Part shown: positions 8,822-17,754 of the stretch, piece by piece
How positions within the stretch are numbered: the first letter of the stretch is position 1
How the letters are laid out: each line of letters starts with the position of its first letter
From: Mangrovibacterium lignilyticum
Lineage (GTDB): Bacteria; Bacteroidota; Bacteroidia; Bacteroidales; Prolixibacteraceae
NCBI RefSeq assembly: GCF_010882175.1
Contig: NZ_WKLH01000001.1
Coordinates: forward strand, 62,001 to 126,000
Direction of reading: 5' to 3'
DNA: 64,000 bases
Position numbers and translations under genes: made by a program
The notes under the pieces: generated by a model
The model's input: the letters and a program-made list of their open reading frames with translations, nothing else
The model's database searches: none
What the model was told of the DNA's origin: nothing

Positions 8822-11800
8822 TTATTCTGCAGAAGCTTCTTCTTTTGCAGCAGTGAAGTCCATTGCAGCCAAACGCTTGTAACCAGCCAAACGCCATTTT
8901 GCATTTTCTTCAGCAGCAGCAAACAATTCAGCAGCTTGCTCAGGGAACGATTTCTTCAAAGAAGTATAACGTACTTCGCCATTCAAGAATGCCTGGAACT
9001 TGCTCCAATCAGGTTCTTTGGAATCCAATACGAATGGGTTTTTACCTTCTGCTTCTAACATTGGGTTGTAACGGTACATTGACCAGTAACCTGCTTCAAC
9101 AGCTTTTTTCTCTTCATCTTGAGATTTACCCATGCTTGCACGCAAACCGTGGTTAATACAAGGAGAATAAGCAATAATCAAAGATGGTCCTGGGTAAGCC
9201 TCAGCTTCGCGCAACGCTTTCAGGTATTGTCCCTGGTTAGCACCCATGGCAACCTGAGCTACATAAACGTAACCGTAAGACATCGCCATCATACCCAAGT
9301 CTTTTTTGCGGATTTTCTTACCTGAAGCGGCAAATTTAGCAACCGCACCAACCGGAGTCGATTTAGATGCCTGGCCACCTGTGTTCGAGTAAACCTCGGT
9401 ATCCATAACCAAAATGTTTACATCTTCACCAGAAGCCAATACGTGGTCAACACCACCGTAACCGATGTCGTATGCCCAACCGTCGCCACCGAATACCCAA
9501 ACTGATTTCTTCAACAGGTATTGCTTCAGGCTAACAATTGTTTTTGCATATTCAGCATCGTTACCGGCTAATACTTCCATTACTTTTGCAGACACTTCTT
9601 TGGTTGCGTTACCATCATCTTTGGCAGCAATCCAGGCGTTGAAAGCTTCAGCTTCAGCAGCGCTAACACCGGCAGCAATCGCTTCAGTCATTACGCTTTC
9701 GATACGGTCGCGTTGTGCGTTCACACCTTCTGACATACCGAAACCATATTCAGCGTTGTCTTCGAAAAGTGAGTTCGCCCAAGCTGGTCCGTGTCCGCTT
9801 TCATTGTGTTTGCAATATGGAGTAGCAGGAGCAGATCCACCATAGATTGAAGAACAACCTGTAGCGTTAGCAACCATCATACGTTCACCATATAATTGTG
9901 TGATCAGTTTCACATATGGAGTTTCACCACAACCGGCACAAGCTCCGGAGAACTCGAACAATGGTTGAGCAAACTGTGAGTTTTTAACCGATTTGTTTTT
10001 GTCAACAACCGTTTCTTTGTAAGTCACGTTTTTAGACATATAGTCCCAACGAGCCACTTGATCTTCTTGTGTTCCGAGAGGCTTCATCTCCAAAGCTTTT
10101 TGTTTTGAAGGACAAACGTCGGCACAGTTACCACATCCAGTACAGTCGAGAACTGATACTTGAATACGGAAGTTCAAACCATCGAATTGTTTAGATGGTG
10201 TAGCTACACGGGTTTCTGTTCCGGCAGGAGCAGCTTCAATTTCTGCTTTATCCATTAAGAATGGACGAATAGCAGCGTGAGGACAAACGTAAGCACATTG
10301 GTTACATTGGATACAGTTGTCAGCTTGCCATTCAGGAACGTTAACAGCGATACCACGTTTTTCGAAAGCAGAAGTACCTTGCTCGAATGTACCGTCTTCG
10401 TATCCTAGGAATGTAGAAACAGGAAGGTCGTTACCTCTTTGAGCGTTGATTACATCAACAAATTTGCTGATATATTCAGGACGGTCAGTGGCAGCAGCTT
10501 CTTCTTCCAATTTAATTTCTTTCCACTCAGCAGGAACAGCAACTTCAACAACATTAACACCACCGGCGTCAACTGCAGCAAAGTTCATGTTTACAATTTT
10601 CTCTCCTTTGTTACCATACGATTTTACGATGGCTTTCTTCATTTCTTCAACAGCTTGTTCGTAAGGAATTACACCGGTAATTTTGAAGAATGCCGATTGC
10701 ATGATTGTATTGGTACGAGTTCCCAAACCAAGTTCTTCACCCAACTTAGTACCGTTGATGATATAGAATTTGATCTCGTTTTTAGCCAAGTAACGTTTCA
10801 TGCTGTTTGGTAAACGTTTCTTAGTTTCTTCTTCGTCCCAGATAGAGTTCAACAGGAATGAACCACCTTTTTTCAACCCTTTTAATACGTCGTATAAGTT
10901 GATGTAAGCAGGAACGTGACATGCAACAAAGTCAGGCGTTGTTACCAAATAGGTAGAACGGATTTTGCTGTCGCCAAAACGCAAGTGAGAACAGGTGAAA
11001 CCACCTGACTTTTTTGAGTCATATTCGAAGTATCCCTGACAAGATTTGTCAGTAGATCCACCGATGATTTTGATTGAGTTTTTGTTTGCACCTACCGTAC
11101 CATCAGAACCTAAACCATAGAATTTAGCTTCGTAGATGTTTTCAGGAGAAATTTTGATTTCTTCTTTCAATGGCAATGACTTGAATGTCACATCATCAAC
11201 AATACCCAATGTGAAACCGTTTTTAGGCTCAGCCATTTCCAAGTTTTCGTAAACGGCCAAAATTTGAGATGGAGTAGTGTCTTTTGAACCTAAACCATAA
11301 CGACCACCAACGATAACAGGCGCATTTTCTTTTCCGTAGAACAAGTCTTTAACATCCAGATACAGTGGTTCGCCGTTAGCTCCCGGCTCTTTACTGCGGT
11401 CAAGAACAGCAATACGTTTTACCGATTTAGGCAATACGTTCATGAAATATTTAGCACTGAACGGACGATACAGGTGAACTGACAACAAACCAACTTTTTT
11501 ACCTTGAGAAGCTAAATAGTCGATAGATTCTTTAATTGTTTCAGTTACAGACCCCATAGCGATAACGATGTTTTCAGCATCTTCAGCACCATAGTAGGTG
11601 AATGGGTGATATTCGCGACCAGTCAATTTGCTGATTTCAGCCATGTAACCTTCTACGATATCAGGAACTGCATCATAGAATGGGTTTGAAGCTTCACGAG
11701 CCTGGAAGAAAATATCAGGGTTTTGAGCAGTACCACGAGTTACTGGTTTTTCAGGATTCAAAGCTCCGTTACGGAATGCTTCAATTGTGCTCATATCAAC

Positions 11801-12388
11801 CAATGGGCGGATATCTTCCTGATCCAAATATTCAATTTTTTGAATTTCGTGAGACGTACGGAATCCGTCGAAGAAAGACATGAAAGGTACACGAGACTTC
11901 AATGTAGCCAGGTGAGAAACACCAGCCAAGTCCATTTCTTCTTGTACTGAACCTGCAGCCAACATCGCGAAACCAGTTTGACGGGCAGCGTACACGTCAG
12001 AGTGATCACCGAAAATTGATAATGCATGAGATGCCAATGCACGGGCACTAACGTGGAATACTGTAGGCAATAACTCGCCTGCAATTTTATACATGTTAGG
12101 GATCATCAACAATAATCCCTGAGATGCAGTATAGGTTGAAGTCAAAGCACCTGACTGCAACGCACCGTGAACAGCACCGGCTGCACCAGCTTCACTCTGC
12201 ATTTCGGCCAAACGTACCGGACGTCCGAACAAGTTTTTCTTTCCTTTTGCAGCCCATTCATCTACATATTCAGCCATCGTTGATGATGGTGTGATTGGGT
12301 AGATACAGGCAACTTCACTAAACATGTAACTCATATACGCTGCTGCGTAGTTTCCGTCACATGTAATAAACTTTTTTTCCTTTGCCAT
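8822..12388 (-). CDS. nifJ: Pyruvate:ferredoxin (flavodoxin) oxidoreductase, single chain
   Basis: Oxidatively decarboxylates pyruvate to acetyl-CoA and CO2, reducing ferredoxin or flavodoxin; a core enzyme of anaerobic metabolism. The 1188-residue chain has the full domain order of homodimeric PFOR: N-terminal pyrimidine-binding domain (CDGNYAAAYMSYMFSEV and TASQGLLLMIPNMYKIAGEL), gamma-type domain (GLGSDGTVGANKNSIKIIG), two 4Fe-4S motifs (CIQCNQCAYVCP and CTGCGNCADVCP, about residues 690-760) and the TPP domain (CAGCGETPYVKLITQLYG, then GDGWAYDIGYGGVDHVLASG and DTEVYSNTGGQASKSTP). It appears complete, is followed by its own terminator, and is probably highly expressed. Confidence 0.97.
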   Translation of the reverse strand: MAKEKKFITCDGNYAAAYMSYMFSEVACIYPITPSSTMAEYVDEWAAKGKKNLFGRPVRLAEMQSEAGAAGAVHGALQSGALTSTYTASQGLLLMIPNMYKIAGELLPTVFHVSARALASHALSIFGDHSDVYAARQTGFAMLAAGSVQEEMDLAGVSHLATLKSRVPFMSFFDGFRTSHEIQKIEYLDQEDIRPLVDMSTIEAFRNGALNPEKPVTRGTAQNPDIFFQAREASNPFYDAVPDIVEGYMAEISKLTGREYHPFTYYGAEDAENIVIAMGSVTETIKESIDYLASQGKKVGLLSVHLYRPFSAKYFMNVLPKSVKRIAVLDRSKEPGANGEPLYLDVKDLFYGKENAPVIVGGRYGLGSKDTTPSQILAVYENLEMAEPKNGFTLGIVDDVTFKSLPLKEEIKISPENIYEAKFYGLGSDGTVGANKNSIKIIGGSTDKSCQGYFEYDSKKSGGFTCSHLRFGDSKIRSTYLVTTPDFVACHVPAYINLYDVLKGLKKGGSFLLNSIWDEEETKKRLPNSMKRYLAKNEIKFYIINGTKLGEELGLGTRTNTIMQSAFFKITGVIPYEQAVEEMKKAIVKSYGNKGEKIVNMNFAAVDAGGVNVVEVAVPAEWKEIKLEEEAAATDRPEYISKFVDVINAQRGNDLPVSTFLGYEDGTFEQGTSAFEKRGIAVNVPEWQADNCIQCNQCAYVCPHAAIRPFLMDKAEIEAAPAGTETRVATPSKQFDGLNFRIQVSVLDCTGCGNCADVCPSKQKALEMKPLGTQEDQVARWDYMSKNVTYKETVVDKNKSVKNSQFAQPLFEFSGACAGCGETPYVKLITQLYGERMMVANATGCSSIYGGSAPATPYCKHNESGHGPAWANSLFEDNAEYGFGMSEGVNAQRDRIESVMTEAIAAGVSAAEAEAFNAWIAAKDDGNATKEVSAKVMEVLAGNDAEYAKTIVSLKQYLLKKSVWVFGGDGWAYDIGYGGVDHVLASGEDVNILVMDTEVYSNTGGQASKSTPVGAVAKFAASGKKIRKKDLGMMAMSYGYVYVAQVAMGANQGQYLKALREAEAYPGPSLIIAYSPCINHGLRASMGKSQDEEKKAVEAGYWSMYRYNPMLEAEGKNPFVLDSKEPDWSKFQAFLNGEVRYTSLKKSFPEQAAELFAAAEENAKWRLAGYKRLAAMDFTAAKEEASAE

Positions 12389-12437
12389 TTTTATTCAAAT
12401 TAATTTTTAGATTTATTTTATTTTCAATTCTCAATTT

Positions 12438-13616
12438 CTAATACAAAAAACCAAAGAGCCAAAGTGGAATAGTATTCCCCCTGCCCTCTTCAATCATATC
12501 GGCGGCAGCATAACTTTCGTTATCAACTGGCTCCGTATATTTACCGCCAACGATAAAATCGTACTTATTTTCTACCTTAAAATCAGCCTTAGCAGAACTT
12601 TTAACCACATGCTTGGTATAGACCTGATTGTAAAAGAAAGTGGTCCGAAGATTCCGGTTATTGATATTTTCCGGATCAACAGCATATAAAATATTGGTAT
12701 TATGTGCATATACCAAGTCGGGTTTTTTCAACTGATCCTCATCACCATTCGAGTATAGCAAGTTTATCAGTCGCGCATTTTTTAGGTAGCGCAAATAATT
12801 CATAATGGTTGCTCTCGATGTTTCCACATCGGTACTTAGTTTACTCACATTGGGTGAAAAAGGAACCTGACTACAAATAATTTGCAGGAGCTTGCGAAGC
12901 TTTGGTAAATATTTCAACTCAATTTGGTTCAGATAAGTCACATCAATTTCCAACGCCAGATTAACATGCTTCAGCAATGATTCGAAATAAAACATTTTGC
13001 TGTTCAGGAAATAAGGATAATAACCGGTTTGCAGGTATTCATTAAAATAGGCCAGTGGTTTTACTGAATTGGTAATCTCGGCTGCAATCTCTCGATGGTG
13101 GACTAAAATATCTTCCAATTTATAGGTCGGGAAATTACATTGTCCTTTGTAGTTCAGGTATTCGCGAAAGGACAATCCAACCAAATGATAAACCCGAACT
13201 AACCCTTTCAGTTCATCATGCCCTTCAATAACCCTCAATACAGGCGATGATGAAAAAATAATCTGAAGTCCAGGGAAATTGTAGTAGCAATCGCGGAGTT
13301 CTGAATCCCATTCCGGATACTTATGAATTTGATCGAGAATAAGAACCTTGCCACCTTTTTTGTAGAATTCATCAGCGAAATTGTAAATCTTTCGCTTCGT
13401 AAAATAAAAGTTATTCAGGTTGACATATAAACAGGATTTGTCATCGCTGAATCGTTCCTTAACAATGTCTAATAGGAAAGTGGTTTTACCCACGCCACGG
13501 AAGCCTTTAATACAGATTAAACGTTCAGTCCAATCAATCTCATCCATTAGTCCCCTGCGAAGGAACTCTTTGGGAGTATCGGTCAATGACTGGTGTATCT
13601 GAAGCAGGTTTTCCAT
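12438..13616 (-). CDS. AAA-type ATPase with DUF4143 C-terminal domain
   Basis: A 392-residue member of the AAA_14/DUF4143 family, widespread in anaerobes and of unclear function. Walker A is GFRGVGKTTF at about residues 38-47. The Walker B region reads VLILDQIHKYPEWD (about 91-104): the usual catalytic Glu after Asp is Gln here, so ATP hydrolysis may be weak. LGLS-type segment VGLSFREYLNYKG and a C-terminal domain with YLRYLKNARLINLLY (winged-helix-like) and VYAHNTNILYAV follow. It stands alone upstream of PFOR on the same strand (49-base gap), with its own -7 box and a dyad at 13661-13688 upstream. Confidence 0.82.
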   Translation of the reverse strand: MENLLQIHQSLTDTPKEFLRRGLMDEIDWTERLICIKGFRGVGKTTFLLDIVKERFSDDKSCLYVNLNNFYFTKRKIYNFADEFYKKGGKVLILDQIHKYPEWDSELRDCYYNFPGLQIIFSSSPVLRVIEGHDELKGLVRVYHLVGLSFREYLNYKGQCNFPTYKLEDILVHHREIAAEITNSVKPLAYFNEYLQTGYYPYFLNSKMFYFESLLKHVNLALEIDVTYLNQIELKYLPKLRKLLQIICSQVPFSPNVSKLSTDVETSRATIMNYLRYLKNARLINLLYSNGDEDQLKKPDLVYAHNTNILYAVDPENINNRNLRTTFFYNQVYTKHVVKSSAKADFKVENKYDFIVGGKYTEPVDNESYAAADMIEEGRGNTIPLWLFGFLY

Positions 13617-13638
13617 CCTTTTACTCTATTTATGCAAA

Positions 13639-13646
13639 CAAAAGTA
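13639..13646 (-). promoter_or_regulatory. Bacteroidota-type -7 box for the AAA ATPase gene
   Basis: Reads TACTTTTG on the minus strand (TAnnTTTG), 22 bases before the ATG at 13616. Confidence 0.5.
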
Positions 13647-13660
13647 GACAGAAAAACATT

Positions 13661-13688
13661 CATTTTGCTATCTAGAGATAACAAAATG
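13661..13688. promoter_or_regulatory. Operator-like inverted repeat upstream of the AAA ATPase
   Basis: Arms CATTTTGCTATCT and AGATAACAAAATG match at 12 of 13 positions around a 2-base centre. The dyad begins 15 bases upstream of the -7 box and so would cover the -33 region, a position suited to a repressor. The binding protein is unknown. Confidence 0.4.
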
Positions 13689-14252
13689 AACTCCTAGCTG
13701 TAATTTATAATTATTAAAAATAAGCCAAAAATGCAAAGAGGACAAAGCAGTCTGATTTTAGAGCCTTGTTTTTCAGACGGATAATATTCTACAAACCAGC
13801 TCTACCGTTATCGCAAACGGGATTTACATAGCTTTCCATAACGCATAACTACCGGCATAGCAAAGTCATTTTCAGACAGGAAATCTGAAATATACTGAAG
13901 TGTTGTTGATTTGAAAAATCGCCGAAACCGTAAGTCGGGCTGCGATTCGCAAAACAACTTTTTTTCGCGTCCAATGCCTACTATTTAATTACCAATGGAT
14001 TTTGTTCCGGCACTCGATCTGGTGCTGTCTGTCTTGGTAATGTTTGCCAGTGTAGATCTTCAGAGCCAAGATCTCATCACCAGGCAAGGGTAAATCACAT
14101 TCCGCCTGATCGATAGGTTACAAAGTATAACAGGTTACAACTTCGCATCGCCGTGACCTGTCCCTAAAATCGATACGGAATGATCATTCCACCTGGATCG
14201 ATCAAACAAGTTATAAGCTAAAAACAAAGAAGTTTCAGTTTTTGGACGGTCC
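13689..14252. other. Gene-poor gap with no convincing gene
   Basis: About 560 bases without an ORF I can defend. On the minus strand 13989-14117 is an open stretch of 42 codons with protein-like composition (DLPLPGDEILALKIY, GKHYQDRQHQIEC) and a stop at 13989, but it lacks a start and is preceded by stops, so it may be the end of a decayed gene. No tRNA, repeat array or terminator was recognised. A non-coding RNA cannot be excluded. Confidence 0.4.
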
Positions 14253-15077
14253 TTAAAACTCAGCAACGAGGTAACTCAGCGGACTGGGATATTTGAACCG
14301 GTAGTCAAGGTATCTGATTAATTTGCTGCTATCGACAATTTTATACGGTTCTGGTTCATCCGAAAAACGAGGAGCCGGAATACCCGAAACCGCAGAGGCT
14401 TTCATATAAAAATCTTTTCGCGAAGGATGCTCAGGGCAACAAGCATTAAATGTCTCGCCCCAGGCATTCTGCCTGATTATTTCCTTTATAATAGATATAC
14501 AGTCATCCTGATGAATCAGGTTCACCGGTTTACTTCCACTAACAGCGGGAGACTTGCGACTTAAAAACCGGGCCGGATTACGATCGGCTCCAATCAATCC
14601 TCCAAAGCGAATAATGGTCGTTTTAAAATGATGGTTCAACCGAAACAGGTTTTCAGCATCCAGCAAGGCCTTTCCCGAAGCTTTCTCAGGCAATAAAACA
14701 TCCGTTTCCTTCGCAACTCCTGAAGTTTCCGGATAAACCGAAGTTGACGAAATGAAAATCACTTTCTTCACTTCGGCCTGCTCCAATCTGCGGATCAAAT
14801 GTTTAATCTGTGCCGGAAAAACTTCTTCAACGTCCGCCGTACGACGAGGAGGAATTGAAATAATTAATACATCAGTATCAAAAAAAGCCGGATTATCGAG
14901 CCGAAGACCGTCCTTTGTCAGCAACAGTTGAAAAGGCCAAATTGCTGTCTGTTGCAACATTTCCATCTTCCCTTCGGACGTTACAGAACCTTTCACTTTA
15001 TAACCATTACTGATCAACTTTCGGGCTAAAGGTAAACCCAACCAACCAACACCTAATATGGAAATTGTACGCATCAT
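14253..15077 (-). CDS. NAD(P)-binding Rossmann protein, YeeZ-like epimerase/dehydratase family
   Basis: A 274-residue protein starting MMRTISILGVGWLGLPLARKLI, a GxGxxGxP dinucleotide-binding fingerprint at the N-terminus. The SDR-like STSVYPETSGVAKE stretch (about 110-123) holds the Ser and Tyr of an extended SDR, and HPSRKDFYMKA is seen in sugar-epimerase-like proteins. It resembles the E. coli YeeZ group, whose substrate is unknown. It lies 93 bases downstream of hemD on the same strand and may be read through from the sulfite-reduction operon. Confidence 0.75.
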   Translation of the reverse strand: MMRTISILGVGWLGLPLARKLISNGYKVKGSVTSEGKMEMLQQTAIWPFQLLLTKDGLRLDNPAFFDTDVLIISIPPRRTADVEEVFPAQIKHLIRRLEQAEVKKVIFISSTSVYPETSGVAKETDVLLPEKASGKALLDAENLFRLNHHFKTTIIRFGGLIGADRNPARFLSRKSPAVSGSKPVNLIHQDDCISIIKEIIRQNAWGETFNACCPEHPSRKDFYMKASAVSGIPAPRFSDEPEPYKIVDSSKLIRYLDYRFKYPSPLSYLVAEF

Positions 15078-15170
15078 TCAAATTATAACAAACCAAATGC
15101 TGGCTGGTTGTGCTGAACTGTAAAAAGCAATTATCTTTTCAAAAGAACAGAAATATCCCCTCAAATAATA

Positions 15171-15935
15171 TCAATCTGTCACCATTCCTTTGAATTCCGG
15201 CTCACTCAATTTCTTTTGTAACCGGTCAATCGAGAATTGCACAAACGATAGTTCTTCCTGCTCTCTTGAAACATTAACCTCATTCGGAAAAACCTTCCAG
15301 GCCATCATCGCTGTGCTATCTCCAACAGCCATAATTTGCCCTTTGGGAGCGGGGAAATTTCCGGAGGCTTTATATGTTTCAATTGAATTGGGATTGAAGA
15401 ACAAGTAGGCATCAAAAGTCTGATTCAACCACTTCTCAATCGGAGTATTCTTATAAACCTCCAACTCGACTGGTCGAATACCGTGACTAAAAAGCTGCTC
15501 ATACAAATCATTCAACGGTTTGTTTCCGCGCAGATAAACCACCTTCTGCCCCGTGTTCTGACTGGCAATCAACTCACTTAGCGAAAAGATATTTGGTTCT
15601 TTGGAACGATGAATTTTCATTCGGGTCTTCTTCAAAATAGCTTCCTGTTTCGAACTCAGGCAAAAGACCTCATGCTGACTCCGTAGGCCAAAATGATGGC
15701 GAAAGCGTGCCAGCCAATGTGCTGCATAGCTACTGGTCACAACCAGGCTGACTTTCTCATCGCGGACACTAGCCAGAAATTCGACTTTAGGCTTGCGAAA
15801 CTGAATACGAAACAACGGTTGTTCGATAAAACGAACAGGTTGGCTTTTTAGCCATTGCCGGGTTTTTTCCGACAAACTTCTTCCAATAAATACTGAGGGT
15901 AATTCCATCTCTTTAATGTTTAAACTCTTTTCCAT
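15171..15935 (-). CDS. hemD: Uroporphyrinogen-III synthase
   Basis: Cyclises hydroxymethylbilane to uroporphyrinogen III, the branch point to haem, siroheme and corrinoids. The 254-residue protein has the loosely conserved HemD architecture: SVFIGRSLSEKTRQWL start, VVTSSYAAHWLARFR, KVVYLRGNKPLNDLYEQLFSHGIRPVELEVYKN, and DAYLFFNPNSIETYK with AVGDSTAMMAWK. Its start overlaps the cysI stop by 23 bases (an alternative ATG lies at 15905, MELPSVF), so it is coupled to cysI. That fits supply of the siroheme needed by sulfite reductase. No cysG-type methyltransferase is present in the window. Confidence 0.83.
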   Translation of the reverse strand: MEKSLNIKEMELPSVFIGRSLSEKTRQWLKSQPVRFIEQPLFRIQFRKPKVEFLASVRDEKVSLVVTSSYAAHWLARFRHHFGLRSQHEVFCLSSKQEAILKKTRMKIHRSKEPNIFSLSELIASQNTGQKVVYLRGNKPLNDLYEQLFSHGIRPVELEVYKNTPIEKWLNQTFDAYLFFNPNSIETYKASGNFPAPKGQIMAVGDSTAMMAWKVFPNEVNVSREQEELSFVQFSIDRLQKKLSEPEFKGMVTD

Positions 15936-17607
15936 GAACTATTTCCTTCACATATCCTTTCCGAACAACAAAATCACCAAATCCTTCACCGTCCGTGCGA
16001 TCTTTTGCATAGTCAGCAATAAGCGGCCGAAGCTCATTCAATATTCCTTCTTCGGAAAGCGTTTCTTTATAGAGAGTATTCAAGCGGGTTCCATTACGGT
16101 TACCACCCAAGTATAGATTATAATGACCAGCTGATTTCCCGATGAAACCAATTTCCGCCAAATAAGGACGTCCACATCCATTCGGGCAACCAGTCATTCG
16201 AATAACAATATCTTCCTGTAGCAAGCCATGTTCGTCCAGAATAGCTTCAATCTTCGTCATCATATCAGGCAGGTATCTTTCAGCTTCGGCAAAAGCCAAG
16301 CTACAAGTATTCAACGCGACACAAGCAATCGAATTCTGCCGCAAACCCGATAGGTTCAAAGGCCAAACACTATATTTTTTCAGAATTTGGGCAACTCTTT
16401 CCTTTTGATCAGTATTGGCAATAATCAGGTTCTGATTACCTGTCAAAATGAATTGCGCATCAACCTGCTCGGCTACCTCACGCAAAGCTGTTTTCAACTT
16501 CAAACTATCAGTGTCTTTGACACGACCACCTTCGATAAACAAGTTGAGATTCCATTTGCCGTTTTTCCCTTTTACCCAACCAAAACGATCGCCATTCCGG
16601 GTAAAATGGTACGGACGAGCTTCTTCCAATTCATATCCCAGGTATTTATTCACCTCGGCTTTGAACCAATCCAAGCCTTTGTGATCAATCGTATATTTCA
16701 ACCGGGCTTGCTTCCGGTTCTGGCGGTTCCCATTGTCCTTTTGTACCAAAACAATTTTTTCGGCTACATCTACAGCCTGCTCTGGTTTACAAAAACCAAT
16801 CACATCGCCCAAACGCGGATAAGTTTCCGGCATACCGAAAGTAGTACCGAAACCACCACCGGCAACGACATTATAACCAACAAGTTTTCCTTTTTCCTGA
16901 ATGGCAATAAATCCCAAATCCTGAGAAAACACGTCCACATCGTTGTAAGGAGGAACAGCTACGCCAATTTTAAACTTCCGGGGCAAATAGCGATCACCAT
17001 AAATCGGCTCAACATCTTTTTTGCCGTCAACCAATAATTTCTGATCCAACCAAATTTCGTGGTAGGCAGTTGTTTGCGGCGTTAAATGAGCCGAAATTTC
17101 TCCTGCCAACTTATACGCCTGATCATGGATTTCGGATTCTTCCGGATTCGCAAATGACATCACGTTCCGGTTTACATCGCCACAAGCTGCGATCGTATCC
17201 ATCAGCGCTTCGTTAATTCCCTGAATCGTTGATTTCAGCTTATTTTTAAAAACACCATGTAATTGAAATGCCTGGCGAGTTGTTAATTTCAATGTTCCGT
17301 TGGCATGTGTATCAGCCAATTTATCCATTTGTAACCACTGCTCTCTCGAGGCAATTCCTCCGGGCAAACGAACGCGGATTAAAAAAGACCAGGCTGGCTC
17401 AAGCTTTTGCTGCTTCCGCTCTTTTTCCAGGTCACGGTCGTGTTGCTGATAGATCCCGTGGAATTTGGACATTTGTGTATCTCCGTCAGCAATCGCTCCT
17501 GTTACCGGATCAGCCAAACTTTCAACCAATGTACCTCGCAGATAGTTGCTATCGTATTTTAATTTCTCTACTTCTGACAATTTGCTCCAATCAATTTGCT
17601 CACTCAT
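15913..17607 (-). CDS. cysI: Sulfite reductase hemoprotein (beta) subunit
   Basis: Six-electron reduction of sulfite to sulfide at a coupled siroheme-4Fe-4S centre. The 564-residue length is that of CysI. The two ferredoxin-like/siroheme half-repeats are visible (RLPGGIASREQWLQMDKLAD... and the region around RNGDRFGWVKGKNGKWNL). The cluster cysteines lie in ACVALNTCSLAFAEAERYL and in RMTGCPNGCGRPYLAEIG near residues 425-490, with the Cys proximal to siroheme in TGCPNGC. It sits between cysJ (147 bases upstream) and hemD (overlapping) and belongs to the attenuator-controlled operon. Confidence 0.96.
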   Translation of the reverse strand: MSEQIDWSKLSEVEKLKYDSNYLRGTLVESLADPVTGAIADGDTQMSKFHGIYQQHDRDLEKERKQQKLEPAWSFLIRVRLPGGIASREQWLQMDKLADTHANGTLKLTTRQAFQLHGVFKNKLKSTIQGINEALMDTIAACGDVNRNVMSFANPEESEIHDQAYKLAGEISAHLTPQTTAYHEIWLDQKLLVDGKKDVEPIYGDRYLPRKFKIGVAVPPYNDVDVFSQDLGFIAIQEKGKLVGYNVVAGGGFGTTFGMPETYPRLGDVIGFCKPEQAVDVAEKIVLVQKDNGNRQNRKQARLKYTIDHKGLDWFKAEVNKYLGYELEEARPYHFTRNGDRFGWVKGKNGKWNLNLFIEGGRVKDTDSLKLKTALREVAEQVDAQFILTGNQNLIIANTDQKERVAQILKKYSVWPLNLSGLRQNSIACVALNTCSLAFAEAERYLPDMMTKIEAILDEHGLLQEDIVIRMTGCPNGCGRPYLAEIGFIGKSAGHYNLYLGGNRNGTRLNTLYKETLSEEGILNELRPLIADYAKDRTDGEGFGDFVVRKGYVKEIVHGKEFKH

Positions 17608-17754
17608 GATTTCTTTATTTTAGTCAGATAAGTATTTATACCCACAAATTAAGTATTTACACTTACCAAATCAAGATTTTCTTTTGTTTTTAATGTTTTA
17701 TTAAGGAATTTAACCTTTTAATGTCTTTTTTAGCTTGAACTGCCTTACCTCAGC

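Noticed and set aside
8337-8897. A 186-codon ORF rich in Arg, Lys and Trp on the minus strand
   Set aside because: It runs out of frame through the end of nifJ, its terminator and the 21-bp repeat; its composition only reflects the repeat.
9465-10813. Several long plus-strand ORFs opposite nifJ
   Set aside because: They are antisense shadows of a strongly conserved gene with codon bias; none has a recognisable motif.
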